Assembly: GCA_003427395.1 (NCBI GenBank)
Contig: BFEA01000160.1
Location: forward strand, 230,567-276,539
Length of the DNA: 45,973 nt
Source: Chara braunii
Lineage: Eukaryota; Streptophyta; Charophyceae; Charales; Characeae
Direction of reading: 5' to 3'
Shown: positions 29,055-40,138 of the stretch, one piece after another
Numbering within the stretch: the first letter of the stretch is position 1
Layout: each line of letters opens with the position of its first letter
The notes under the pieces: model-generated
Seen by the model: the letters and a program-made list of their open reading frames with translations, nothing else
The model's database searches: none
Told to the model about the DNA's origin: nothing
Position numbers and translations under genes: made by a program

Positions 29055-30300
29055 ATGTCTCATGCGGAGTTGGATGAGCTCCGTCGGCAGCTCAAAGAGC
29101 TCACAGAGAAGGGATGGATTTGGTCTAGCACCTCCCTTTATGGTGCACCAGTCTTATTTGTTCCTAAGAAGGGAGGTACACTAAGGATGTGCATTAACTA
29201 TAGGGGCCTCAATGCCATCACCATAAAGAACGCGGAGCCCCTACCCCTCATCGACGACCTACTAGATTGAGTGCAGGGATGTCGGTACTTCATAAAGATA
29301 GATCTGAAGTCCGGATACCATCAAATTGTTATTAGACCTAAGGACCAACACAAAATCGCCTTTCAGACCAGGTATGGTCTGTACGAGTTTGTAGTGATGC
29401 CCTTCGACCTATGCAATGCCCTTGGAACATTCCAACATGCAATGCATAGGATTTTCATGAGTACTTAGACAAGTTTATCGTCGTGTACCTTGATGATATC
29501 CTTATCTTTAGTAAGACTGTAGAGGATCAACGTGACGCTGAGCACTTGAAAATAGTGCTACGTATCCTAAGACAACACCAGTACAAGGTCAACTTGGAGA
29601 AATGCGAGTTCGGTCGCACCAAGATCTTGTACTTGGGTTATGAAATTTCTGCGGATAGGTTGAGGCCGGACGATGCCAAAGTGACTTGCATATGAGACTG
29701 ACCCAGACCTCAAACTGTTACTGAGGTCCGATCATTTTTGGGCATGGCGGGCTATTACTGTCCGTTTCTTAAGAACTATCGTACTATAGCTTCCCCACTA
29801 ACTGACCTAAATCGCCTTGACACCCCTTCGGAGTGGACTGAAGAATGTGAAGCAAACTTTAAGAAATTGAAGTATGCTCTAACACACTATTAAGTTCTCA
29901 AACTTCCGGACATGAGCAACCATTTGTAGTGACCACATACATGAGCCAATATGGCATAGGCGGGGTCCCTGCACAAAGGGAAGGGAAAAAATTGAGACCA
30001 ATCCAGTACATGAGAAAAAAAATGTCATCCCAAAAGCTAGCAAAATCCACGTATGAGCGGGACCTTTATGGCCTTTATAGAGCGCTACTAAATACATTAT
30101 CTCATAGGAAGATTCTTCTACTTGAGGTCTGACCATGAGACTTTGCGCTGGATCAAGATACAATCTGTACTCTTTAACGCACTTAAACGATGGATTAAAG
30201 TGATAGACATGTATGACTATCAACTTGATCCAATCAAGGGAGAGTATAACAAGATGGCTGATGCACTATCACATAGGGCAGATTATCTGGGCACGCTAGT
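29055..30300 (+). pseudogene. pol: Element 1 reverse transcriptase and RNase H
   Basis: RT motifs in order: [65 protein letters not shown], then YLDDILIFSK with the catalytic YxDD intact (29486 on), LEKCEFG and LGYEIS. RNase H follows with FVVTTYMSQYGIGGV, where the first Asp of TDAS is lost, STYERDLYGLYRAL (Glu kept), SDHETLRW (Asp kept) and MADALSH. A TGA at 29268, a one-base frameshift near 29465 and stops near 29693, 29699 and 29891 break it. The order and motifs are typical of Ty3/Gypsy pol. Confidence 0.9.
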
Positions 30301-30499
30301 CACTGAATTTGACATATCTCACGATCTAACTCGATCTTTGGTGGATGCCTATCAGCAAGATCCAGTTATGTTTGAGATCATTCGTAAATTTCAAGAGAAG
30401 GATAAATTAACTTCTAACGAATTTACAATGGTAGATGGGTTGCTGTTTCTTGAGAAGGCAGGGAATAAAAGATTGTGTGTTCCAGATAATTTTTTTTTT

Positions 30500-31560
30500 G
30501 CGCAATTTACTTTTAGAGGAGTGTCATGATGCAGCTGGTCATTTTGGCTATAGAAAGACTTCAGTCAATTTAGTGCAACAATTTTGATGGCCTTTTATGA
30601 TGTAAGATGCCAAAAAAAAAACCGTGGAAACCTGCCAGGTTTGCCAACGGGACAAACCTAGGACTCAGACCCCGCTTGGGCTTCTCAAGCCCTTGCCAAT
30701 TCCTTAAGGTCATAGTTAGAGTGTGTCCATGGACTTCATGGATACTCTTGTAACCAATAGGACTGACAAGAGACACATCTTCGTTATAGTAGACCGCTTT
30801 TCCAAGTATGCAAGACTTACCGCTATGCCAGAGACTGCTAAAACTGCTTATGTCATCAAACTATTTCTGGATAACTGAATACGCGATTTTGGATTCCCTA
30901 CGTTAATAGTGAGTGATAGGGATGCAAGATTTACCAGTGAACTGTGACAATCAACAACTGAACAGATGAACACCAAGCTGCAAATGACGTCAGGGAATCA
31001 CCCTGAGTCAAATGGTCAGGCAAAACAGATGAACCGAGTAGTACATCACCAGCTTCGGAATTATATTAAGCCAAGTCAGGATGGTTGGGACGAAATGTTA
31101 CCTCTAGTGGCCAGTCTGTACAACAATGTTGTACATAATGCTACTGGTACGACTCCCAACAAATTGCATCTTGGTTGGAGGCCCAAAACTGCACTTGACT
31201 TTCTACTACAAAAAAAACAGCCCATTGCAGCACTTGGCAACACAGAGTTTGTTGTTGAGTATAAGAAGATGATGCAGCAGGCCGTTGAGCATATCAGAAA
31301 ATCGCAGGATGCTATAACCGCATATTAGAATAAGCATAAATGACCCTCTAACTTTCAGGTAGGTGATAGAGTCTGGGTTAAATCATCTGAACTAGGTGAA
31401 GAGCTCGACATATCTCGCAAATTGATGCCATAATATTTCGGTCCTTGGAAGGTCCTAGACATAGTGGGGGATCAAGTAGATGGACCTTCTTATGTGATTT
31501 ACATCCCACCTCGGTTACATACACACCCAGTTTTTCACGCCTCAAACCTGACACTTTCCG
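30500..31560 (+). pseudogene. Element 1 integrase
   Basis: The HHCC zinc-binding segment is visible around 30525-30650 (CHDAAGH on the His side, CQVCQRD on the Cys side). The DDE core has SMDFMDT (first Asp, about 30727) and IVSDRDARFTS (second Asp, about 30910). The Glu region reads NGQAKQMN, where DGQTExxN is usual, so the catalytic Glu is replaced by Lys. The GPF/Y module reads YFGPWKVLD (about 31435) and HPVFHASNL. Stops occur where Trp, Gln or Arg would fit (for example TGA near 30878 and 30948, TAG at 31326). It inserts the DNA copy in active relatives; this copy is inactive. Confidence 0.88.
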
Positions 31561-31599
31561 CAGAGACGACACAGTTTTCCTCCAAACGATCAATGTTGC

Positions 31600-31840
31600 C
31601 CCCAACCATGGATGATGGAGTGGACATCGACGAAATTATGGAGCATCGAATGATGGTAGTCCCTAAACCGCCAGGCAGAGGCCACCCTCCCAAGCCGAGG
31701 ATGCAATATCATGTCAGATTCAGACACCATCTTGATCCAAGCGAAGATCGGTAGTTCACAAAAGAAGAACTCCTGCGAACAACACCTCAAGTGATTGCAG
31801 GGTATGAAAGGGAACTCAAGGGAAAGATGTCGGCAAATTA
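31600..31840 (+). pseudogene. Element 1 C-terminal chromodomain-like tail
   Basis: After the integrase the frame reads VDIDEIMEHRMMV, then MQYHVRFRHHLDPSEDR, a TAG at 31752 where chromodomains have a Trp-like residue, then FTKEELLRTTPQVIAGYE. The spacing of the IxxIL-HR strand, the VRF strand and the ELxxxxxxIxxYE helix fits a diverged chromodomain. The usual aromatic cage is only partly kept, so histone binding cannot be assumed. Confidence 0.6.
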
Positions 31841-31867
31841 GAAGACTTCTCAGAGGATTGTAGAAGT

Positions 31868-31881
31868 AAAGGAGGAGGGAA
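31868..31881 (+). promoter_or_regulatory. Polypurine tract of element 1
   Basis: AAAGGAGGAGGGAA directly precedes the 3' LTR and would prime plus-strand DNA synthesis. Confidence 0.8.
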
Positions 31882-32668
31882 TGCGAGGATCTGGGTCCTC
31901 GGCAGGCCTAAGGGGCCCTGATACATGTGTGCCCGCCCTAAGTGAAGGGGGGCCTATTAATTCTCGAGAGGCCCTCTGCTGTCAATTTCATATTTGGGGT
32001 TCAGGAAGTTGCGACGCGCCAGTTGGTTAAGGGAAACACAGGCCAAGCAGCAAAGACATTCCACGGCCTTCCAGTCCTTTCCTGAAATGCAGCCCCTGGG
32101 CAAGAATCGCAGCCTCATACACAGACAGTTGAGAGGCCCATCCTGCTGCTGGCGCTGAGAGGCAAGGTGAAAGCACGTGCGGTCGTGTGTGCGTGAGGGC
32201 GTTGCTGAGGGCAGCGCCATAGCCCAACCTCGATAGCTGGCTGGGGCTTGGAGTACAGTGAGGCGCAAGGGTGGTCTTCGGGTGAACAAAGGGAAGACGT
32301 GGGTAAAAGTCAGGGGAGAGAGAGAAGGATGATGATGATGATGATGTGAGCGCACATACTTGGTATTGGCGATGGTTTGCATCGGGCGACATCTTCAAGT
32401 ACTTCATTTGTCGCTGACGTCAACAGTTGCATTGTCAATTAGTAGGCAGACAGTAGCTATGTAGGAAGTAGGCTGGGAGCCGAGCGCCAAGTAGGGAGAA
32501 CGGACCGGACTCTTATGTTGGTGGTGGCGAGAGCAAACTCTCATTGATATTGGTTTTCAGTGTTACAAATCTCCATTAGTGTTATATTAATGCAATGCTG
32601 TTTTTTGGACAGTGATGTGATTGTGCATTCTGGATATTGTCATCTCGCTGTAGCTCATTTTCCTTGCA
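31882..32668 (+). repeat. 3' LTR of element 1 (787 bp)
   Basis: Runs from TGCGAGGATCTGG to TTTTCCTTGCA and matches 23235-24430 apart from the duplicated block. The flank continues TACAATTTG; in the 5' copy the LTR is followed by ATTTGG, so the exact end is uncertain by a few bases. Confidence 0.9.
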
Positions 32669-33101
32669 TACAATTTGCGGCGTTTTGAAACTTAGTGTGC
32701 TTCTCTCGGTCTTCCCTTCCTCTTGGCACATTTTTGACCCTATGGAGGGTAGGGAAATACTGTAAAAAATTGCAAAATAATAAATATTATTTCTCTCTTC
32801 ACATTTTGCTTACGTATTTCTTTAATTATTTTTATTATTTATTTATTTTTATTTTTATCTCAAAATTTCACTGTTTTTTTTTTTTTTTTTTCCTGTCTCC
32901 CCTCCGTGGTTGCTATTTTTTTTTCTTGATTAGGTCACCACTACTCTACCCTACCCAACCAAACTTCGGTTAGGGTTTTCTTAGGGTTTTTCTAGGGTTT
33001 AGGGTTCTCCTACCCCCGCCTCCTCTCCCGCCTCCTCCCGTCGAGCACCCTGGACCCGAACGACTCCTCTCCCCTCGACCGTATTCGCGCCACCCTCTCA
33101 C
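32669..33101 (+). other. Leader of element 2, right part, with telomere-like motifs
   Basis: The leader resumes with GGCACATTTTTGACCCTATGGAGGGTA, a third copy of the motif seen at 23007 and 23113. T-rich sequence follows, then a cluster of GGTTAGGG, CTTAGGG, CTAGGG and TTTAGGG units (32968-33004) resembling plant-type TTTAGGG telomere or telo-box motifs, and a C-rich stretch before gag. Confidence 0.65.
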
Positions 33102-34710
33102 ATGCGACCTGCTAGTCACGGAATGAGCCGCGGTCCCCTCCCTCTCACCGGTGGTCCCTTGTCCCCACGTCACAACCCATCTCTTTCCCCACCTCTTTCT
33201 CCACCTCCCGCCATGTCTTCCCCCATACGGCCACCACCCACGGACGAGATGACACCCAGGGAGATTGTTGCGGTGTTCTTTGTCTCCCAGATGCCTAACC
33301 ACCCGACGGTTCAGGGTCAGACCTCTGTGGAGTCCATGGACCTTCACGCTGTTCTTGCGTCCCTCCTCGCACCTTTGCGAGTGTGACTCGATTCGATTGC
33401 TGGGCAAGTAAATGCGCTTGCCCTTGAAATTCACCACCTCAAGGGTTCTCCTCATCGTTCTCCTCATCGCTCTCACACCCCATCTTCTACTGGCTCACAG
33501 TTCGACTCCCCACAACTCCAGACATGGAGACGTAGTGGTTCGTCCTCCCCCGGGTCTGGCTGAACACTCCCCCTCCGCAGTGGTGAGTGTCATTGCCAAC
33601 CATCTGTTGCGGCACTCACGTCAGCCCCTGCCGCTTCGGCCACTACCGTCGGTGCAGCTGCCCAGGTACCGGTATCTGGCCAAGCAGTTTCCCCTACTCA
33701 TCCCGGTTACTGTATAACTTCCCAACTTCCAGCATCGGTCCCGACACTACGGACCGGAGTCCTCCCTCCTCCCATCATCTCCTCACTCCCATCTCAGGGT
33801 TCCCTACAGTTCGTTACTCCTCCTTCCGCTAGGGTACCCTCTCCGCCTTCTGCACCTCCGACCCCGCGCACCTAGCGAGTTGCGACCTTACAGGTTACCA
33901 TTCCACAACTCCAGACGAAGATTCTCTCCCTGAGACAACCTCACCCTTTACAGGCTGCTCACCCTTCTTCTTCTTATACCGCCCCCCCACCTCAGAGTCT
34001 GTCTTGCCAGCGCGTTTCCCCCGGCCGGCTCCTCTCCCTCTACCCTCCTACCGCGCCACTTCGTCACAGCTGGCTGCAGCCGTTGCCTCCACCTCTGCTG
34101 GACCTTCCACCAACAGCCTCGACCCACAACCTGCCACCACTTCCATTCCTACATCGACCTCGACATTTGCCGTTGCAGTGCAGACCCATCAGCCTCTCTC
34201 CCCCCCCCGTCAGCACAACGGTCCCACCCTTGTACGTCTGTCGAACATACCCGACTACGATGGTACACTTTGTGTGTCACGTTGGCTGCAAGCTTCCACA
34301 CGTGCCCTTACTAACACTAGTTAGGAGTTGTGGTGCTCTATGCTCGCAACTAAATTGCGAGGTAGTGCGTTCTCCGCATGGGAGGACTATTATACCCATC
34401 GTACTCGCTCGGTTGAGGCTCCCACTCTCGCGGATTTCACCACGTTCCTTCATGACCGCTATGACACTCTCCACGACGCGACTGACGCCCTAGATCGGGT
34501 CATACAAACGCAGTGGCGTGGGTCCTCCGTACCAGCAGACCTAGAACGCCACATCGAGGTGTTTCAGGATGCCCACCTCATTTGCGATGAGGCATTTCTA
34601 CCTGAGGTCCTTTTGACCAACAGATTCGTCGCCTGTCTTCCGACTGACTATCGCATCGAGCTTTGAAGACAAACCTTTGCCTCCTCAGAGAAGGCATACG
34701 AGGCTGCTCG
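33102..34710 (+). pseudogene. gag: Element 2 gag
   Basis: The first frame (33102-33386) is Pro/Ser-rich and ends with a helical segment (EMTPREIVAVFFVSQMP). A long Pro/Ser/Thr-rich linker in shifted frames follows to about 34200. The capsid domain (34211-34666) reads VRLSNIPDYDGTL, VSRWLQA, LRGSAFSAWEDYY, TLADFTTFLHDRYDT and NRFVACLPTDYR, which fits the Retrotrans_gag fold. TAG at 34322, TGA at 34664 and TAA/TAG further on break it. The frame runs on to about 34990, where a repeat is inserted. Confidence 0.75.
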
Positions 34711-34992
34711 ATAATACCAGAAGATGAGGACTTCTTCGAGATCCACCTTCGCCGCCACTCAGTCACGCGGTGCTACTCGAAATCAATCCTCTTTCGCTGG
34801 CCGCTTTCACCTACCAGCTCGACCTGGAGCGCCATTCTCTTAGCGCTACAGTTCTCTCGAGTATGGCGAGGATGCCTCAACCGAGCTCGACCCTACCTTT
34901 GGGGACGCCCCCGAGGACATCGAGCTTCAGGATGTTATCCTGTACCACTTGGATGACAACACTGTCCCGGTGGCTGAGCGCTTGCAGATGGC

Positions 34993-35430
34993 CATGTCGG
35001 AGAGAAGTCTAACCGACCCCCCAATTTTCACCCTCATTTATAAGAAAACCAAAGGGTCATTTTAACCATACTTTACACCAATCTGTAGAGTGCACTTCTT
35101 ACTAACATATTGTAAAGAACAAACCGAAAAAATAATATAAAACAGCAAGTCCAAAGTGCACTTTCATGAAATTTTACCAACATTTCAATTTGTCGATTTT
35201 CACAATTTTCCCCACTGCATGAAATTTTACCAACATTTCAATTTGTCGATTTTCACCATTTTCACCACCGCCCAAAACAACCATTTCCAAGAACCCAACA
35301 AACACCAAACTTGACACATACAGATCTTGACAAAAAAAAAAAAAGACGGAAAAAAAAAAAAAAAAAAAAAAAATCCCCACTACAATTTTCAGGGTGGTGA
35401 AGGTTACCCTAGAGGTGAAAAGCGAGGGTA
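34993..35430 (+). mobile_element. Dispersed repeat Y inserted in element 2 gag
   Basis: An A-rich unit of about 420 bp starting CATGTCGGAGAG, then AACCGACCCCCCAATTTTCAC. It is shared in order with 41443-41872 (TTATAAGAAAACCA, CTTTACACCAATCT, AGTGCACTTCTTACTAACATATT, AAACAGCAA, TTTGACACA). It interrupts gag between the capsid and zinc-knuckle parts. It contains a 52-bp-spaced direct repeat (TGAAATTTTACCAACATTTC at 35167 and 35219) and a poly-A tract. It has no coding frame. I cannot identify termini that define its class; a SINE or MITE are possible. Confidence 0.65.
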
Positions 35431-35442
35431 CATGTTAACCAT

Positions 35443-35727
35443 TTGTGGGGTCGTGCGCACAGTCGGGTTGCACAGGCAGGCGGTCGTACGTTCACAGTAT
35501 CTCAGATTTACCTCGCGCAGGGTTTCGTCCCTCCTCGTGGAACTCTATCCCCTAATGAGCGCGCAACCCTCGAGGCCCGTTGTGGTTACCTTCGTTGCGG
35601 CCAGGATGGATACACGTCCTCACGATGTCCATACCATGCCGCCCTCAATCGACACTATGCTGATATTTCTCGTCGGCGTCAATCTCAGTCCTCCCTCGGC
35701 CCCGCCCGTCCAGTCCCATCCAGCTAG
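35443..35727 (+). pseudogene. Element 2 gag 3' part with degenerate zinc knuckle
   Basis: After the inserted repeat the frame resumes with YLAQGFVPPRGTLSPNERAT and a zinc-knuckle-like CGYLRCGQDGYTSSRC. The normal His is Tyr, and the first Cys pair has 4 residues between instead of 2. A Pro/Ser tail follows. Confidence 0.6.
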
Positions 35728-35920
35728 CCACGGTGCAGTGTACCGCTGAGGCCTCGCACATAGCCGGCTTCCCAACCACCGAGTCGTGGTTTGCCCCTTT
35801 GGCTACCCCACCGTAGGATCCTCAGGACACGACACACGCAATTTCCTCTGCCCTGTCGTCTGTTGAGGTACCGTCTGCCCGCCGCAGACTGCCGTATCTA
35901 GCCCACTTCCGCGACTTCCA

Positions 35921-36520
35921 ATGTGTCGCGCTATTTGCACAACTCGTTGTAGCGCTCAACTGGCGACTCGCGATGACGTTGTGTCATCTTTCCTGGACTC
36001 GAGTATTCTTCAGATTCGTCAGGAGCGACTCATGAGACAGGTAAACGTCATGCGTCGTCTCGTCACTCTATTCTCTGACCCTGATCGCAACCTCCCCATC
36101 ATTCCTGTCCGCTTAGGGACATCTATGAGCGTGTACCGTGCTTTATGGGACTCTGGCTCGCAGGGAGACTTTGTTCACCCTCGAGTAGTTGAGGAAGCTC
36201 GTCTAGCTACTTCCGAGTCTGGCTCTCCTATCTCCATTACCTTTGGAGATAACAAGACGCAATGCTTCTTCCATCAGACGGTCCCCGGTCTTTTCCCTCA
36301 CCCTCCAGCCACCGGATAGTACCCAAGAGTCTCGGCGCTACTATTTCTCCACATACTTCGGCGTGTTGGAGACTGGGTACGACTTTATCCTTGGCACTCC
36401 CTGGTCTCGCCACTTCCGTGGCACAGAGGCCGAATGGGCGACCGAGATACTTGTTCTCAAAATGAAGTATGGTCAGACCCATCGAGTCCCCTTCATGGGA
36501 ACCACGGACGACATCCCTCC
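35921..36520 (+). pseudogene. Element 2 aspartic protease
   Basis: The frame at 35921-36319 contains IPVRLGTSMSVYRALWDSGS, with the active-site DSG intact, then GDFVHPRVVEEARL and ITFGDNKTQ. A frameshift near 36250 moves the reading to another frame with YYFSTYFGVLETGYDFILGT, the flap end and the DxxLG motif, then PWSRHF. Retropepsin processes Gag-Pol. The split frame makes this copy inactive. Confidence 0.8.
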
Positions 36521-36976
36521 CGACCTACCTCGCCAGGACCCTCGATCCTCTGGGTCCCACCCTGACATCGCCTTCGCTTCTCCTCGTCAGTTCACTCACT
36601 TCATACGACAGGATGACGTCAAGTTCTACTCAGTGAACATCATGGATCTTCTTCGCTATGATCCACTCTGTCTCAAGGTCGAAATCATCTCATTGGATCT
36701 CGATCCCCCTAACCTTTCCTACATCTTTGTAGCTCCCATCTCTACATTCACCCTCTCGCCCGCGGATACCTCCTCGACATCCCAGGTCCCTACGTCGTTC
36801 ACTGCCGAGTCCACACATACGTCTCGTGCCGATGCGGACGTTGAGGAAATCATGCGGTTCACGACCGACTTAGAGTCCGCCGTTCGTGATTTGATTCGAG
36901 AGTACCACGTTTGCCCCCCGTATTCTCATACAGTGGGACCCCTCCGATACGCGATGTTGAGCATTCTATCTAACTC

Positions 36977-37935
36977 GTGCCTGACTATCGTGTCCACCAT
37001 CAGGCACCCTACCGACTCTCGATTCCAAACGCGATGGAACTCAAGGGTCATCTTGAGGAGCTCCTTCAACTGGGTTTCATTAAACCCAGTAACTTCCCTT
37101 GGGATGCACCCGTCCTCTTTGCTCGTGAAGCAGACATAATTTTTCGTCTTTGCATTAACTACCACAACCTTAACCGTTACACGGTTAAAAATTGTTATCC
37201 CATGCCTTGTGCGGAGGAGCTATTTGACCGTTTGGCAGACAACCACTTCTTCATGAAAATCGATCTTCGTAGCGACTACTACCAGATCCTCGTGGCTGCA
37301 GAGGACCAACCGAAGACTGCCTTTCGGTCGCGCTTCGGCCATGACGAGTTCACGGTGATGCCATTTAGCCTCACCAATGCACCCGCCACCTTCCAGACGG
37401 CGATGAACGATATCTTCAGGGACATCCTTAAAGAATACGTTCTCGTATACCTAGATGACATCCTGGTCTATAGTCGTATCTTAGAAGACCACCTCAGACA
37501 CCTCCGCGATGTCCTACAACGCTTACGCAAACATGATTTTTATGCCAAGCTCGGTAAGTGCGGCTTTGCTCAGCGCAAAGTGGACTTCCTAGGACACCAT
37601 GTGTCTGATCAGGGTCTCCACATGAATGACGCGAAGATCACTGCCATTATGAAGTGACCCGTCCCCACATCCGCCAAACAGCTTCACAGTTTCCCATGTC
37701 TCACTAGTTACTATAGTAATTTCATCCAGGGATATGCTAGGTATTCCTACGTCCTTACCTCCACCCTCCTCCGGAAGAACCCGCCGTGGTTTTGGACACC
37801 CCTCTGCGAGGACGCATTTCGCGCCCTCAAGAAGGCCGTGACTTGTGCGCCAGTTCTTCGCCTCCCTGATTTTGATCGTCTCTTCATCGTTACCACTGAT
37901 GAGTTAAATTTTGCAGTAGGAGCTATACTTTCTTA
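36977..37935 (+). pseudogene. pol: Element 2 reverse transcriptase and start of RNase H
   Basis: An open 226-codon stretch holds all RT motifs: APVLFAREADIIFRLCINY, LNRYTVKNCYPMP, FFMKIDLRSDYYQI, TAFRSRFGHDEFTVMPF, TNAPATFQTAMN, VLVYLDDILVYSR (catalytic YxDD intact), and GKCGFAQRKVDFLGHHVS. TGA at 37655 stands where Trp is usual. The frame continues with the connection domain (FIQGYARYSY) into RNase H, reading RLFIVTTDELNFAVGAILS, then TAG at 37934 where Gln is usual. Confidence 0.92.
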
Positions 37936-37936
37936 G

Positions 37937-38420
37937 GTGTTTCCCTCTCCCCTTGATTCACGTTATCCCTATGTTCCTCTTTCTCTCCCCCCTCCTGCTG
38001 ACACTACTCCGCGACTGACGCCTATCTTCCCACCACTTCCCTTCACTTACAGTCCTCCCGTTACTTACTTCCCGACCATCGTGGAGGATGAAACTATTGA
38101 GGCTCGTGCTGGGGACTGCCTGATCGCTTTCTTCTCTCTTCAACTCCTGCCTGACGAGATAAACTACACTGCCCATGAACGTGAGGTTCTCGCAATAATT
38201 TATGCTATCCGGCACTGGCGTCATTATCTGCACGGGGCGCCCTTCGTGGTGTGCACGAACAACTCAGTTGTCCAGGCTTTCCTAATGAAGCCCAAGCTGT
38301 CCCTTCAATAGGCACATTGGTGACGTTATTTATTCGAGTTCGGTTTCACTACTTAGCCCATTAAGGGTGAAACGAACCACGCTGCCGATGCCTTGTCCCG
38401 CCGTCCTGATCACAATCAGG
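37937..38420 (+). pseudogene. Element 2 RNase H with an unusual Pro-rich insertion
   Basis: After the AVGAILS strand the frame carries about 60 residues rich in Pro, Ser and Thr (YVPLSLPPPADTTPRLTPIF onward) before the expected SLQLLPDEINYTAHEREVLA segment. The conserved Glu is kept (HERE), followed by IRHWRHYLHGAPFVV. The Asp of the usual TDH motif is Asn (CTNNS). The end AADALSRRP is normal. In related elements only some 10-25 residues separate these strands. Confidence 0.8.
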
Positions 38421-38599
38421 AACCCATCCATCTGGCTGCCATCTCCATCACCACTGTTGATCAGTTGGTGATCGACGCATATCGTACTCAATACCGCCAC
38501 TGCCCGGATTATCGCATCATCCACACGACGTTGTGGAGTGGCAAAACCATTCCTTCATACTTCCTCAGTGAGAACAGTCTCGTGTACTCACATGGAAGA

Positions 38600-39740
38600 T
38601 CTGGTGAGCTAGAACCATGTATATGCACTCCCTTTACCGGACAGCTCCGCGTCCAGGTTTTATCAGAGTTCCATGACCACGTAGCTGCCAATCATATGGG
38701 CTTCCACAAGACAATGACTCGTGTTTGCTGCCTCTACGTCTGACCGAACTCCAAGGACTTCGTCAAAGCCTATATCCAGGAGTGTCCTACCTGTCAGGAG
38801 GTGAATAGTGTTAAGCATCTTCCGTATGGGTTACTTCAACCCCTACCCATACCGGAGGGGCGTTGGCAGTCTATCTCGATGGATTTCATTGGTCTCTTCT
38901 TCCACCCATTGAGCGAGGTCATGATGATATCTTGGTCGTCGTCGATCAATTCATGAAGCGTGCATGCTTTGTCCCGTGTCGTTATCGCATTAGCGCTTGT
39001 GAGGTCGCTGACATCGTCTTCGACCGAGTCGTGAAAGATCACGACTTATCTCAGAGCATCATATCTGACCGTGACTCGTGCTTTACTAGTACATTCTGAC
39101 GACGCCTACATGAGGTGTACGGATCCCAGCTCCGCTTCTCATCATCTTACCATCGTCAGACGGATGGTTAGACTGAGGTCACCAATAAAACTTTCGGTAA
39201 TATCCTCTGAAAGTTTATTAGGGGTGATCAACAGTGAGACTACACTTAGCCCACATGGAGATTGCGTACAACCACGCCATTTCGCCAGCCACGGGGATGT
39301 CGCCATTCTATTGCGACCTCGACTAGCACTCTCGCGTACCCGCGAACTTCCTATGACCGTCGTGGTTGCGCCCCGACACTCGTTGTCCTGTACTTGACAA
39401 CTGGATCGCTCACATGGCGGCGATTATGAAGCGCGGACACGAGAGTCTAGCCGACTCCCTGACTCGCATGGCCGCACGAGCGAACCGATCACGAATGAAT
39501 CATCCATTCAAAGTCGTAACGATGTGTTCGTCGATGCACGCTACTTGCGCTGCGAAGCGGATACGCTTCACAAGTTTATGCGTCGCTTCTTCGGTCCATG
39601 CCGCATCCTTCAGGATGTCGGTTTTGATACTGCTGCTAGTCCGGTCAACTTCCATGTGAAGTTACCTTATTACATTCGACAGGCTCGCGTACAGGATGCT
39701 TACCACGTCTCCTTGCTGTGTCCTTATCATAGACCGTCCA
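38600..39740 (+). pseudogene. Element 2 integrase
   Basis: The zinc-binding half shows FHDHVAANHMGFHKT and ECPTCQE (HHCC). The core has SMDFIGLF (first Asp, about 38880), ISDRDSCFTSTF (second Asp, about 39064), and DG-TAG-TEVTN, where the Glu survives but the usual Gln before it is TAG. TGA codons near 38741 and 39097 stand where Trp is usual in YYWP and FTSxFW. The GPF/Y module is FFGPCRILQ and AYHVSLLCPYH, in the frame starting at 39524. Several frameshifts separate core and C-terminus. Confidence 0.88.
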
Positions 39741-40138
39741 AGCGCTTCATCGTACGTCCTAATGAGCGCCCTCCACCTATCATGGTGGACGATCAAGAGG
39801 AGTTCGTCATTTCCGACATCGTATCACACCGAGTTACCGACGATACCCCTCTACGCATCAAGTACCTTGTGCGTTGGAAGGGCTATCCTGATGAGGAGGC
39901 TACTTGGGAGCCCCTCAAGCACTTGGAGCATGCCCAAATGTCGGCGCGTGGATATGATTGTGCTCGCCGTGCTGAGACATTTGCTCCTACTCAGCCGATT
40001 GACCCTCTTCCTCCTCCTTCGGTTGAAGAGATTGCCAAGGACGAGTCCGCCCCCTCTAAGGCCGTTCTTCAGCAGCAGATAGACGCCTCCGCGCGTCCAC
40101 AATGCACTCGTCGACGCCCTCAACGTCTCGAAGATTGA
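39524..40138 (+). pseudogene. Element 2 integrase C-terminus with chromodomain
   Basis: An uninterrupted 204-codon frame. It carries the integrase GPF/Y module first, then at about 39795-39945 a clear chromodomain: EEFVISDIVSHRV, then YLVRWKGYPDEEATWEP and LKHLEHA. The VRWKGY core and the following TWEP are diagnostic. A Pro/Ser tail with an Arg-rich end follows. Chromodomains of chromoviruses are thought to steer integration toward chromatin with particular histone marks. This is the least damaged part of the element. Confidence 0.93.

Larger units (their letters stand above)
23235..32668 (+). mobile_element. Element 1: Ty3/Gypsy LTR retrotransposon nested in element 2
   Basis: A 9.4-kb element with LTRs 23235-24430 and 31882-32668, a primer-site-like sequence, a polypurine tract, gag with a zinc knuckle, PR, RT, RNase H, integrase and a diverged chromodomain-like tail. 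All coding is on the plus strand and riddled with stops. It lies inside the leader of element 2 in the same orientation and itself contains a MITE-like insertion in its own leader. Confidence 0.87.

Noticed and set aside
23225-32680. A clear target-site duplication for element 1
   Set aside because: Candidate flanks (ATCGG on the left, TTGCGG or TACAA on the right) do not match well, and the 3' LTR end is uncertain by a few bases.
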